Assembly: GCF_025962655.1 (NCBI RefSeq)
Contig: NZ_JAGFPE010000001.1
Location: 434,001 to 498,000, forward strand
Origin: Candidatus Symbiopectobacterium sp. NZEC151
Lineage (GTDB): Bacteria > Pseudomonadota > Gammaproteobacteria > Enterobacterales > Enterobacteriaceae
Direction: 5' to 3'
DNA length: 64,000 bases
Shown here: piece after piece, positions 23,152 through 32,161 of the stretch
Layout of the letters: the number at the start of each line of letters is the position of its first letter
Numbering within the stretch: the first letter of the stretch is position 1
Program-made: the position numbers and the translations under genes
The notes under the pieces: generated by a model
What the model saw: the letters and a program-made list of their open reading frames with translations, nothing else
Database searches by the model: none
Told to the model about the DNA's origin: nothing

Positions 23152-25132
23152 TCAGGGTAATTCCTGGTTTCGTATGCAGGCGCAGAGTGACGGGGCGGCT
23201 GACATCTACATCTACGATGAAATCGGTTACTGGGGGGTAACAGCCAAGCAGTTTATTGCTGAACTGGAAGCCCTGGGTGAACTCTCCCTCATCAACCTCC
23301 ATATCAACTCACCGGGTGGCGACGTGTTTGATGGTATCGCCATCTTTAACGCGCTCAAACATTGTGGCGCATCCATTACGGTGCATGTCGATGGCATTGC
23401 CGCCTCGATGGCGTCTTACATTGCGATGGTTGGCAATCCGGTCATCATGCCTGAAAACACCATGATGATGATCCACAAGCCGTGGGGCGTCGCCGGGGGT
23501 AATGCCGATGAGATGCGTGATTATGCCGACCTGCTGGATAAGGTGGAAAACAACCTCATTCCGGCCTATGCGGAAAAAACGGGAAAAACGCCGGAAGAGA
23601 TTGCGGCGCTGCTGGCGGATGAGACCTGGTTGTCCGGCAGCGAATGTGTCGAACTCGGCTTTGCCGATCAGGTAGTCGCGCCCTTGCAGGCTATGGCCTG
23701 TATCAATTCAAAATGCATTGAGGACTTCGAAAAAATGCCACAGAACATTCGTAACATGATTAAACCGCCGCGAGCGACGGCTACCCAAAAACCTCAGACT
23801 CCAACGCAGCCCACAGCAACGATTGAGTCTGATCAAACTGCTATCCGCGCACAGGTGATGGCTGAGCAAAAAGCGCGTGTGAATGGTATCCGCGATTTGT
23901 TCGCCATGTTTGGCGGCAAGCATGCCGATCTGGAGTCGGAATGCATCGGTGATGTTGAATGCTCGGTGGATGCCGCCAAAGATAAGTTGCTGGCGAAACT
24001 GGGCGCGAACGCGACACCCAGCAACGCAGCAAACGCGCCGCATATCTACGCGGGCAACGGTAATTTTGTTGGTGATGGTATCCGCCAGGCACTGATGGCG
24101 CGTGCCGGGTATGACCAGCGCGATAACAGCAACGTCTACAACGGGATGACGCTGCGTGAATATGCTCGTATGTCGCTGACTGAACGTGGTATCGGTGTGG
24201 CCTCCTATAACCCGATGCAGATGGTCGGCCTGGCATTCACGCATACCAGTTCTGACTTTGGCAACATCCTGCTGGATGTATCGGCCAAGGCCTTGTTGCA
24301 GGGCTGGGGAGAAGCCGAGGAAACGTTTACCCAGTGGACCAAACGCGGTCAACTGGCCGACTTTAAAACGGCACATCGTGTCGGTCTGGGGGGCTTCCCC
24401 TCTTTGCGTCAGGTGCGTGAGGGGGCCGAGTACAAGTATGTGACAACCAGCGATCGCGGCGAACCTATTGCGCTGGCCACCTACGGGGAAATCTTCTCCA
24501 TTAGCCGTCAGGCCATCATCAATGACGACCTAAACCAACTGACGGACGTCCCGATGAAACTGGGTCGTGCTGCTAAGGCGACGGTTGGCGATCTGGTTTA
24601 CGCCATTCTGACCAGCAATCCCAAGTTGTCTGATGACAAGGCGCTGTTCCATGCCGATCACAACAACTTGTCTACGGGCGGCATCAGCGTATCTAGTCTG
24701 GATGCTGCGCGCCAGTTGATGCGCAAACAAAAAGCGCCGGGAACTGGGGAGAAAGGTGAAAAAGGCCGCACCCTAAATATTCGCCCAGCCTTTATGTTGG
24801 TGCCGGTGGCTCAGGAAACGCTGGCGAGCCAGACCATCAAGTCTGCCAGCGTCAAAGGGGCTGACGTCAACAGCGGGATCATCAACCCAATCCAGAACTT
24901 CGCAGAAATTATCGCCGAAGCGCGCCTGGATGATGCCAGTGCCAAGGCCTGGTATCTGACCTCGGCGCAGGGTACGGACACTATCGAGGTTGCTTATCTG
25001 GATGGCGTTGATACCCCTTACATCGAGCAGCAGGAAGGGTTTACGGTGGACGGTGTTGCTACCAAGGTGCGCATCGATGCCGGTGTATCTCCGCTGGATT
25101 ATCGCGGTCTGGTCAAATCCTCCGGCGAATAA
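23093..25132 (+). CDS. ClpP-like prohead protease fused to major capsid protein
   Basis: A 679-residue fusion. Residues 20 to 190 are a ClpP-type Ser protease: SPGGDVFDG, catalytic Ser105 in GIAASMAS and His128 in MMIHKPWG. A linker and scaffold-like segment (KARVNGIRDLF) are followed from about residue 330 by a capsid domain (NVYNGMTLREYARMSL, AEIIAEARLDD). Self-cleavage would free the shell protein during prohead maturation. The start at 23093 has an AAGGAGG ribosome-binding site. Confidence 0.9.
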   Translation: MPRPKTRQKVRNSAQRTPINQGNSWFRMQAQSDGAADIYIYDEIGYWGVTAKQFIAELEALGELSLINLHINSPGGDVFDGIAIFNALKHCGASITVHVDGIAASMASYIAMVGNPVIMPENTMMMIHKPWGVAGGNADEMRDYADLLDKVENNLIPAYAEKTGKTPEEIAALLADETWLSGSECVELGFADQVVAPLQAMACINSKCIEDFEKMPQNIRNMIKPPRATATQKPQTPTQPTATIESDQTAIRAQVMAEQKARVNGIRDLFAMFGGKHADLESECIGDVECSVDAAKDKLLAKLGANATPSNAANAPHIYAGNGNFVGDGIRQALMARAGYDQRDNSNVYNGMTLREYARMSLTERGIGVASYNPMQMVGLAFTHTSSDFGNILLDVSAKALLQGWGEAEETFTQWTKRGQLADFKTAHRVGLGGFPSLRQVREGAEYKYVTTSDRGEPIALATYGEIFSISRQAIINDDLNQLTDVPMKLGRAAKATVGDLVYAILTSNPKLSDDKALFHADHNNLSTGGISVSSLDAARQLMRKQKAPGTGEKGEKGRTLNIRPAFMLVPVAQETLASQTIKSASVKGADVNSGIINPIQNFAEIIAEARLDDASAKAWYLTSAQGTDTIEVAYLDGVDTPYIEQQEGFTVDGVATKVRIDAGVSPLDYRGLVKSSGE

Positions 25133-25152
25133 TCCGAAGCGCAAAACAGTCT

Positions 25153-25171
25153 GCCCGAAAGGGCTTTTTTT
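25153..25171 (+). terminator. Intra-operon terminator after the capsid gene
   Basis: GCCC-GAAA-GGGC followed by seven Ts. It sits inside the late operon, where Q-modified polymerase would read through; it may raise capsid mRNA relative to downstream genes. A second hairpin (25181-25200) lies just before the next ribosome-binding site. Confidence 0.65.
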
Positions 25172-25213
25172 ATACCTGAAATCCGGCCTTGCTGGGCCGG
25201 AATGGAGATAAGC

Positions 25214-25540
25214 ATGGCTACAAACTATGTGCAGGACGGGAAAACCATTCCCATCACGGCGGGCGCGTCTGTCATTGCCAGCGGTGAGCTGGTTGCTGTC
25301 GGCGATATCGTTGCCGTTGCGCTGGTGGACATTGCCGAGGGCGCGACGGGTGATGGTCGTGCGGAAGGGGTGTTTTCCTGCCCGAAACTGTCTGCTGATG
25401 TTATTGCTCGTGGCAAGAAGGTTTACCTGAATGCTGATGGTGTATTGCAGTTAGCTTCGGCCAGTGCCACCTACGCGGGGATCGCCTGGGCAGGTGCGGC
25501 GGCGGGGGCCACCGTTGTTGATGTGAAGATCAATGGCTAA
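25214..25540 (+). CDS. DUF2190 capsid decoration or head protein
   Basis: A 108-residue Ala/Val/Gly-rich protein matching DUF2190 (GKTIPITAGASVIASGELVAV, in pieces), a family of capsid cement or head-fibre proteins in siphoviruses. The start at 25214 has a GGAG ribosome-binding site. It follows the capsid gene, the usual place for a decoration protein. Confidence 0.82.
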   Translation: MATNYVQDGKTIPITAGASVIASGELVAVGDIVAVALVDIAEGATGDGRAEGVFSCPKLSADVIARGKKVYLNADGVLQLASASATYAGIAWAGAAAGATVVDVKING

Positions 25541-25805
25541 TCCCTTTGAACGTGTGGCAGCACGCATGGATGCAGCCACTGTGCGCAAGATGGGCAAGAC
25601 GGTGGTGATCAACGGCACCGAACATATCGCCGTTGAGAGTCACCTTCTGCCCGAGATGGGGCCGGTATCCGGGGATGGTATCTCGCTGGTGTTTTTCACT
25701 GACTACCAACCGAACCGAAGTGATGCTGTGGTCTTTGATGGCAAAGACTACATGGTTACCCGCTGGCAACGGTTTAACGGCAAGCCACAGGTATTTATTG
25801 AGTAG
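25533..25805 (+). CDS. Head-tail joining protein
   Basis: A 90-residue beta-rich protein (MANPFERVAARMDAATVRK start, TRWQRFNGKPQVFIE end) that fits small head completion or connector proteins of lambda-like phages (FII-like). It overlaps the DUF2190 stop. The exact family is not fixed. Confidence 0.68.
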   Translation: MANPFERVAARMDAATVRKMGKTVVINGTEHIAVESHLLPEMGPVSGDGISLVFFTDYQPNRSDAVVFDGKDYMVTRWQRFNGKPQVFIE

Positions 25806-25813
25806 GAGGAGGC

Positions 25814-26368
25814 ATGTCTCTGTCCGGGCTTGAACAGGCGATCAGCAATCTAAACAGCATCAGTAAAACCGCTGTGCCCAAAGCGACAGCGCAGGCGGTA
25901 AACCGGGTGGCAGGGCGGGCCATCAGTCGCAGTTCACGCAAAGTTGCACAACAGACTAAGGTCCCCACCAAACTGGTGAGAGGGCGTTCACGGTTGAAAA
26001 AAGCAACCAGCAATCGCCCGATCGCCACCATCAAGGTCAATCGCGGGAACCTGCCCGCCATCAAGTTAGGTGCAGCCCGCGTTCAGTTGCGGCGAAAGAA
26101 AGGGGCCTTGCTGGCAGCGGGAAGTGTACTGCGGGTGGGTAAGTTCTCGTTTCCGGGGGCGTTCATTCAGCAACTGAAAAACGGGCGCTGGCACGTTCTG
26201 AGGCGTACGTCGAAATTACGCTATCCGGTCGAAGTGGTGAAAATTCCACTGGAAAAGCCGTTAACGGCGGCATTCCGTGAAGAGACGACTTCGCTGGTGA
26301 AAACGGACATACCGAAAGAACTCCGCGCAGCATTGAACAACCAGTTAAGGCTAATTCTTAAGCGATGA
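25814..26368 (+). CDS. Minor tail protein Z-like (tail completion)
   Basis: A 184-residue basic protein with RKVAQQTKVPTKLVRGRSRLK and PAIKLGAARVQLRRKKGALL, resembling phage Z-type tail completion proteins. Its position, two genes after the decoration protein and before U, is the lambda Z position. GAGGAGG ribosome-binding site. Confidence 0.8.
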   Translation: MSLSGLEQAISNLNSISKTAVPKATAQAVNRVAGRAISRSSRKVAQQTKVPTKLVRGRSRLKKATSNRPIATIKVNRGNLPAIKLGAARVQLRRKKGALLAAGSVLRVGKFSFPGAFIQQLKNGRWHVLRRTSKLRYPVEVVKIPLEKPLTAAFREETTSLVKTDIPKELRAALNNQLRLILKR

Positions 26369-26772
26369 ACAAACATACAGCAATACGCAATGCGGTGCTG
26401 TCTGCGTTGCAATCCAACATTACCGATGTTGATGTCGCGTTCTCTGACGGGCGTCCGGCGTTTATCGATGCCCAGTCACTCCCATGTATCGCTGTATACA
26501 TAACCGATGCAGAAAGCGTTGATGATGGGTATCTGGATGAGGAAACCTGGCAGGCAATTTTGCATGTCGAGGTGTTTCTTAAGTCGTCTGAACCCGATAC
26601 GGCCCTGGATGAGTGGATAGAACAACGCATCAAGCCAGTAACCAACAACATTCCCGCTTTGCAGGCGCTTGTGGAAAGCATCAGCACTCAGGGATATGAC
26701 TACCAGCGCGACGATGAGGCTATCACCTGGGGTTCCGCTGATCTTAAGCATTTAATTATCTATCAAATGTGA
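26365..26772 (+). CDS. Minor tail protein U-like (tail terminator)
   Basis: A 135-residue protein matching GpU family features (AIRNAVLSALQSN, FIDAQSLPCIAVYITDAES, ILHVEVFLKS). It caps the tail tube and joins it to the head. ATGA overlap with the Z-like gene. Confidence 0.8.
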   Translation: MNKHTAIRNAVLSALQSNITDVDVAFSDGRPAFIDAQSLPCIAVYITDAESVDDGYLDEETWQAILHVEVFLKSSEPDTALDEWIEQRIKPVTNNIPALQALVESISTQGYDYQRDDEAITWGSADLKHLIIYQM

Positions 26773-26779
26773 GGACTCT

Positions 26780-27514
26780 ATGTCTACAACGCAACCGATT
26801 AAAGGGGCTGGCACATCATTATGGATTTATGGTGGCACGGGAAACCCTTACACCAATCCACAAAGTGATACGGGGTGGACCCGGCTGGCAAAAATCAAAG
26901 ATTTGGTTCCCGGCGAAATGACCGCTGAATCATTCGATGATACTTATCTGGATGATGAGAATGCTGATTGGGCCAGCACTGCACAGGGGCAGAAAACAGC
27001 CGGAGATGCCACCTTTACTCTCGCGTGGAAACCCGGTGAAAGCGGCCAGCAAGATCTTATTGACTGGTTCAATGAGGGCGATGTTCGTGCTTATAAAATC
27101 AAGTATCCCAACGGTGCAGTGGATGTTTTCAAGGGCTGGGTGTCGTCTCTAGGCAAAAATATTCCGTTAAAAGAAACGATCACTCGCACGGTAAAAATCA
27201 CTAATAGCGGTAAACCGTCTCTTGCAGAAGAGGCTGGTGATGCTGCGGTGCCGGTTACCGGGATCACGGTATTACCCACTTCACTTGAGCTTGCTGTCGG
27301 TCAATCTGCTGATATTGCTGTAACCATTGTTCCCGCTAACGCATCAGACTCAACGTTTAACGTTGGTGCCGCCGATACCAGCAAAGCAACTGCTTCCGTG
27401 TCCGGCTCCGTGGTTACCGTTACTGGGGTGGCAGAGGGCAATACCAATATTGTGATTATGACCAACGACGGTAAAAAGACGGCCATTGTGCCTGTTGTTA
27501 TTACTGCCGACTGA
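26780..27514 (+). CDS. Major tail tube protein V-like with C-terminal Ig-like domain
   Basis: A 244-residue protein. Residues 1 to 155 are a gpV-type tube domain (GAGTSLWIYGGTGNPYTN, VDVFKGWVSSLGKNIPL). Residues 160 to 244 form a BIG_2-type Ig fold (VPVTGITVLPTSLELAVGQS, TVTGVAEGNTNIVI) that would decorate the tail surface and bind sugars weakly. A hairpin (27521-27540) precedes the next gene. Confidence 0.88.
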   Translation: MSTTQPIKGAGTSLWIYGGTGNPYTNPQSDTGWTRLAKIKDLVPGEMTAESFDDTYLDDENADWASTAQGQKTAGDATFTLAWKPGESGQQDLIDWFNEGDVRAYKIKYPNGAVDVFKGWVSSLGKNIPLKETITRTVKITNSGKPSLAEEAGDAAVPVTGITVLPTSLELAVGQSADIAVTIVPANASDSTFNVGAADTSKATASVSGSVVTVTGVAEGNTNIVIMTNDGKKTAIVPVVITAD

Positions 27515-27557
27515 TAACTTGCACTGCCCCACACTGTGGGGCCTTACGGGGTGAATA

Positions 27558-27974
27558 ATGTTTTTGAAAAAAGAAAATACTGACATTGGCGGTAATCAGG
27601 TTGATTTAAACGAGCTTTCAGGATTGCAGCGCATTGAATATCTGGAATATTTAACAGAAATTCAAAAAATGAGTAAATCCTTTGAGGAGTTACCCAATGA
27701 GGAAAAAGGAGCGAAATACTTGCGCCTTAATCTTGATGTAAATGCCTGGCTTATTTCTCGCTCACTTTGGCATAACGATAACACCAAACAAGTGGATCAA
27801 TTGAAAGACCAGGTGTTGTCGTCATGGTCGCCCAATAATATTTATATTGCTGCGGCTAAAGTCATGTCATTAAGTGGACTGAATGAATCCCAAGATGAAG
27901 AGTCGCCTCCCGCAATCACAGAATCCACTGAGGGAGCAACTGCGGAAGAGGCGGTGCCAGCGGAAAAGTATTAA
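27558..27974 (+). CDS. Tail assembly chaperone G
   Basis: A 138-residue protein of the lambda G type (VDLNELSGLQRIEYLEYL, KYLRLNLDVNAWLISRSLW). It binds the tape measure during assembly. The C-terminus is the acidic low-complexity tail typical before the slippery site. A programmed -1 slip near 27962-27968 would join it to the next frame. Confidence 0.85.
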   Translation: MFLKKENTDIGGNQVDLNELSGLQRIEYLEYLTEIQKMSKSFEELPNEEKGAKYLRLNLDVNAWLISRSLWHNDNTKQVDQLKDQVLSSWSPNNIYIAAAKVMSLSGLNESQDEESPPAITESTEGATAEEAVPAEKY

Positions 27975-28303
27975 ACGCCGAACGTCAGTTTTCCATGCGG
28001 TTGGCCCGCGAGTTCCGGCGTCCTGACTGGCGTGGAATGTTAGCGGAAATATCGGCTACCGAGTTTATGGAATGGATTGAATTTTTCGGCGAAAAACCGT
28101 TTATGGACTCGCTGATTGATGCTGAGTTTTCAAACCTTACCGCAAATATTGTGACGTTAATTTCAGGAAAAACAGATCTGAATATGGATGATTTCAGCCT
28201 GCTTTCAGATCGGCGAGAGATAGTTGAGCGCACTGATGATGAACTGATGTTGCTTAGCGCGGGATTGATAGGGGGGACGCGTTATGGCCCAACCAGTGGG
28301 TGA
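27932..28303 (+). CDS. GT extension of tail chaperone (by -1 frameshift)
   Basis: The frame reads open from 27932 to 28303 in the -1 phase of G. After a slip the sequence continues KVLNAERQFSMRLAREFRRP, followed by ISATEFMEWIEFFGEKPF, which are T-type features. An internal ATG at 27995 exists but a GT fusion is the rule in lambda-like tails. Confidence 0.8.
   Translation, partial: GSNCGRGGASGKVLNAERQFSMRLAREFRRPDWRGMLAEISATEFMEWIEFFGEKPFMDSLIDAEFSNLTANIVTLISGKTDLNMDDFSLLSDRREIVERTDDELMLLSAGLIGGTRYGPTSG
27962..27968 (+). other. Candidate -1 slippery site GGAAAAG
   Basis: In G's frame the bases split G-GAA-AAG. AAG can re-pair as AAA one base back, moving into the T phase six bases before the G stop codon. 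Lambda uses GGGAAAG in the same place. Confidence 0.6.
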
Positions 28304-31178
28304 TTTGGTTGTAAATCTGGATGCCGATACAGCGTCCTTTAATGAGCAGGTTGAACGCGCTAAAACTCAGCTTGGTACATTTGGTAATTCTGCGAACAAT
28401 GCGGCGAAAGTTACTGCTGATATGGCAGCAAAACAAGAAATCGCACTCCAGTCCTTGTTGGAGAAAATCGATCCCAACATCAAGGCCATGAATCGCCTGG
28501 ATGAACAGTACACCCAGCTTATCTCGCATTTTGTTGATCGCCGGATTGATGGTGAACAATTCGTTAAGTTCAGTAACACCATCAACAAGACCAGAGAGGA
28601 ATTATTAAAATCTGCTGCCGTTGCGGCCAATGACATGCCTGCCGCATTGTCGAAGCAAGCTATTGCGGCTCAGAAAGCGGGTATTTCTGTCGGCCAGTAT
28701 CGTGCCGCGATGCAAATGCTACCGGCGCAGATGACGGATATTGTCACTCAGCTGGCGGGCGGGCAAAACCCCTTCCTGATCCTTATTCAGCAAGGTGGAC
28801 AGATTAAAGACTCGTTTGGCGGACTGCGTGGGACATTCTATGCTTTATCCAGCATGATTAATCCCGCCTATCTTGGTGTGGCTGCTTTTGCTGGGGCGGT
28901 AGGGTATCTCGGCTATGAGGTTTACCAGTCGCATCAGCAGACTGAATCCTTGAATCAGTCGATGGCTAAAACCGGTAATATCAGCGGCCAAACCGCTACC
29001 GGGCTTAAAAGCCTTACCGACCAAATCGCCAAAAATATCGATGTTAGCAAGTCTGCCGCCGCCGCCGCTGTTGCCCAGTCCACCGGCTTGGGTCTATCCG
29101 TTGAGCAAATAAAACTTGTTAGTGAAACTGCTCTGTCTATGTCAAAGACGACCGGGCAGAGTGTTGAAGATCTGGTTAAGCAACTGGGGAAAATTTCTCA
29201 AGATCCGCTCAAATCATTTATCGATATCAATCAGCAATACAATTTCGCTAATCTGGCTCTTTATGAGCAAGTGAAGCGAATGATTGAACTGGGGGATAAA
29301 ACCGGTGCTACAAAACTCATTCTTGATTCATTAAAGAATAGCCAGCAACAATTCGGTGATGAAACCAAAGGAACAATGGAGGAAATATCAGGATTCTGGG
29401 ATAACCTGATAGAAAAACTGAAAACGACTCAATTCTGGTATGACAAGGTTGCTCAGAATGCGACTACAGCCAGACTTCCAGAAGTTAAGATGAGCGCTGG
29501 CCCTGTCTTTGACAGAATAAACGAGCAAATGGGGAATAGTACGGTAGATCCAAACCCTTCGCGCACTATGGCGGAAAATTGGAAAAACATTGAATCTAAT
29601 GCTGCTGGCTTGCTGGGATTTGTCAATGACGTTAATGCTAAAACTCGCCAGTTTAATAAAGACCAGGTAGACGCAAACCAAAAGGCCGATGAATTTTTGA
29701 AATCGGCCCGAACGCATGCTGAAATGCGTAACGATCTTGAGAAGGATTACAAGCGTCAGCTAGACGCTGGTTATATCACCCAAGAAAAATACAATAAATT
29801 AATTTCGGCAGTTAATGAAAAATACAAAGATCCTAAACAGCGTGAAGAGAAAACGCCTACTGGGGATCGAGCGGAAGAGAACGCTCAGGCTGAACTGCTT
29901 GCGTTACAAACCCAACTGCGTGTATTGCAGCAGCATACTGGCATCAATGACACCATAAGCCAGCAACGAAAGGAACTCTGGCAAACCGAATCTAAGTTTT
30001 CCGTTCTTGAAGAGGCTGCGCAGAGCCGCAAACTGACAAAGCAGGAACAATCCTTATTAACGAACAAGGACCAAATCATTGCATTGGCTGAGCAGAAAGC
30101 CATTCTTGGTGACCAGATCGCGGCACAGGAACGTTTAAACAAGCTACAGGATGCTGCTGCCAAATATGCTACCCAGATGGCGGAAAAAACCAGTGCAATG
30201 AAAGTTGGGGCCGGTCTTAGCGATAGACAAGCTCAGCGGCAAATGGAAGAGGCTCAACTTCGTCAGGGCTGGTTAAACAAGGGCGGTAATTTAAACGATC
30301 AGGGATTTAAAACTGAGCTGAAAGCGCAACGTAATTATTATGCTGAGCAGGATGCCATGCGCGAAGATTGGATATCCGGTGCAAAAAAGTCACTGGCAAA
30401 TTATGCGGAAGAGGCAACTAACTATAGCCGTATGGCGTCTGATGCAACCACATCAATTATTGATGGATCAGTTGATGCTATTTCAAGCGGAGTGATGGAT
30501 ATACTTGATGGAACTAAATCTCTCAGTGATGGCTTTAAAAGCATATTTGCGGGGATTGGTGAAGCTATTATTCAAACGCTGGTAAGAATGGCCGCACAAT
30601 GGTTGGTGTATCAGGCGGTCCAGTTGGCCGTTGGTAAAGCAGGGCAGGTTGCAGCTAGCAGCGGTTTAACCGCTAACGCGCAAGCTATGGCATTGCAGGC
30701 GCAGTTAGCTGCATACGCTTCAACTGCCGCTATCCCTATTGTTGGCCCCGGTCTAGCTCCAGTTGCGATGGCTACTGCTGCGGGTGTAACAGAGCCCTTG
30801 GTGGCTGCGATTGCAGCCGTATCCTTGGCGGGCATGGCTCACTCTGGGATCGATAGTGTTCCGGCTACAGGGACATGGTTGTTGGAGAAAGGAGAGCGTG
30901 TTGTTACCTCTCAAACATCGGCAAAGCTTGATCAGACGCTGGAGCAGGTTAAACAAACCAGTGAAGATGCTAGGACATCCATTATTGCTGGTGGAGTGAC
31001 TCAGAATATTAATGTGAATGGTAACCCTGATGATAGAACTATGGCTCTATTAGAGAATGCTGTAGCGCGGGGTGCAGAGCGAGGCTATCAAAAAGTGGCA
31101 AATCACTTGGCATCAGGGCAAGGGCAGGTATCCAAAGCGCTTGGCAATGGTTGGGCGACAGGAAGGAGGAAGCGGTGA
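28284..31178 (+). CDS. Tail tape measure protein
   Basis: A 964-residue lambda H-type protein. VNLDADTASFNEQVERAKTQLG is the family N-terminus, followed by long coiled coils, two hydrophobic stretches (AYLGVAAFAGAVGYLG; QAMALQAQLAAYASTAA) and a C-terminal DKWXX-type PATGTWLLEKGERVV motif. It sets tail length and helps DNA enter the cell. The start overlaps the GT frame by 20 bases. Confidence 0.93.
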   Translation: MAQPVGDLVVNLDADTASFNEQVERAKTQLGTFGNSANNAAKVTADMAAKQEIALQSLLEKIDPNIKAMNRLDEQYTQLISHFVDRRIDGEQFVKFSNTINKTREELLKSAAVAANDMPAALSKQAIAAQKAGISVGQYRAAMQMLPAQMTDIVTQLAGGQNPFLILIQQGGQIKDSFGGLRGTFYALSSMINPAYLGVAAFAGAVGYLGYEVYQSHQQTESLNQSMAKTGNISGQTATGLKSLTDQIAKNIDVSKSAAAAAVAQSTGLGLSVEQIKLVSETALSMSKTTGQSVEDLVKQLGKISQDPLKSFIDINQQYNFANLALYEQVKRMIELGDKTGATKLILDSLKNSQQQFGDETKGTMEEISGFWDNLIEKLKTTQFWYDKVAQNATTARLPEVKMSAGPVFDRINEQMGNSTVDPNPSRTMAENWKNIESNAAGLLGFVNDVNAKTRQFNKDQVDANQKADEFLKSARTHAEMRNDLEKDYKRQLDAGYITQEKYNKLISAVNEKYKDPKQREEKTPTGDRAEENAQAELLALQTQLRVLQQHTGINDTISQQRKELWQTESKFSVLEEAAQSRKLTKQEQSLLTNKDQIIALAEQKAILGDQIAAQERLNKLQDAAAKYATQMAEKTSAMKVGAGLSDRQAQRQMEEAQLRQGWLNKGGNLNDQGFKTELKAQRNYYAEQDAMREDWISGAKKSLANYAEEATNYSRMASDATTSIIDGSVDAISSGVMDILDGTKSLSDGFKSIFAGIGEAIIQTLVRMAAQWLVYQAVQLAVGKAGQVAASSGLTANAQAMALQAQLAAYASTAAIPIVGPGLAPVAMATAAGVTEPLVAAIAAVSLAGMAHSGIDSVPATGTWLLEKGERVVTSQTSAKLDQTLEQVKQTSEDARTSIIAGGVTQNINVNGNPDDRTMALLENAVARGAERGYQKVANHLASGQGQVSKALGNGWATGRRKR

Positions 31179-31246
31179 TCGAGGATATAGATCCGTAATT
31201 CAACAGGTGGTAACTTACTATCTCTTGCTACAACTGGGGTGTTAAT

Positions 31247-31642
31247 GTGAAAAAACTGCTTTCTGCTGCGTTAATCGTTGTTTCATCGTTAATTATTACC
31301 GCCTGTGCACCCACGATTCAGACTATTGATTACAACCAAAAATCAATGCTGCTCTCGCTAGGGATGAGTAAAAATGATGTAATGCAAATTGTAGGTACTC
31401 CAAGACGAACCGATGTTAATCAAGATCGGGAGCGCTGGATTTATTGGAATAAAGCGCTCTATGGTTACACGATAATTGATAACGAGAATTTGGCAACCGA
31501 TAGGCTTGTTGTTACATTCATTGGCGGGAAAGTTACGAAGTGGGGTAAGCAAAGTTTAGCTGATGACATCACTGAAAATACGCAGAAAATATATCAGCAA
31601 GCTCGTGAAAACCCTCAAACTGTAATTATTAAAAACCAATAA
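31247..31642 (+). CDS. SmpA/BamE-like lipoprotein (moron)
   Basis: A 131-residue prolipoprotein with a GTG start. Lipobox IITAC places the lipid Cys at residue 20. The mature part has MLLSLGMSKNDVMQIVGTPRR, the BamE/SmpA signature, then a beta-rich body. It lies between the tape measure and the next tail gene with its own downstream terminator, so it probably makes a surface lipoprotein in the lysogen. Related phage lipoproteins are suspected of superinfection exclusion. Confidence 0.8.
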   Translation: MKKLLSAALIVVSSLIITACAPTIQTIDYNQKSMLLSLGMSKNDVMQIVGTPRRTDVNQDRERWIYWNKALYGYTIIDNENLATDRLVVTFIGGKVTKWGKQSLADDITENTQKIYQQARENPQTVIIKNQ

Positions 31643-31656
31643 TGCTTCAAAAGAAT

Positions 31657-31684
31657 GAAAACCTCGCTTCGGCGAGGTTTTTTG
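31657..31684 (+). terminator. Terminator after the lipoprotein gene
   Basis: AAAACCTCGC-TTCG-GCGAGGTTTT then Ts. A strong intrinsic terminator with a TTCG loop, inside the tail operon. It marks the lipoprotein as a separate unit. Confidence 0.85.
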
Positions 31685-31699
31685 TTGCCTGGAGAAAAT

Positions 31700-32161
31700 A
31701 TGGCTGATATTTATTACCCGCATAACTATTTACCCATACCGCTCCAAAATGGTTTTGGTATGAAGCCAGTCAGTCCGTTACTACGCACCGAAATGACCAG
31801 CGGGAGGGCCAGGCAGCGGCGGCAGTATACATCGACGCCTACACAGGCCGGTGTCACCTGGTCATTCAAGAAGGATGCCCAGGCACAACTGTTTGAAGCG
31901 TGGTATCGCGATACGATAAATGATGGTTCCGCATGGTTTTACATGAACCTCAAAACACCAAAAGGCGTTGAATCCTATAAATGCCGCTTCGTTGACATAT
32001 ATGAGGGGCCAATATTGTTAAGTGGTAAGTATTGGCAATATTCTGCCACTCTGGAACTTTGGGAGCGTCCGATACTAGCACCTGGCTGGGCTGAGTTTCC
32101 TGATCTTGTGGTTAACAGCAATATTATCGATCTGGCATTGAACCGGGAGTGGCCGCAATGA
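31700..32161 (+). CDS. Minor tail protein (M-like)
   Basis: A 153-residue phage tail protein (VTWSFKKDAQAQLFEAWYRD, WFYMNLKTPKG, YWQYSATLELWERP). It fits the small tip proteins located after the tape measure. The start at 31700 has a GGAG ribosome-binding site. ATGA overlap with the DUF1833 gene. Confidence 0.75.
   Translation: MADIYYPHNYLPIPLQNGFGMKPVSPLLRTEMTSGRARQRRQYTSTPTQAGVTWSFKKDAQAQLFEAWYRDTINDGSAWFYMNLKTPKGVESYKCRFVDIYEGPILLSGKYWQYSATLELWERPILAPGWAEFPDLVVNSNIIDLALNREWPQ

Noticed and set aside
27995..28303. Independent T gene
   Set aside because: The ATG at 27995 has no good ribosome-binding site, and the frame is open upstream across the G stop. A GT fusion explains it better.
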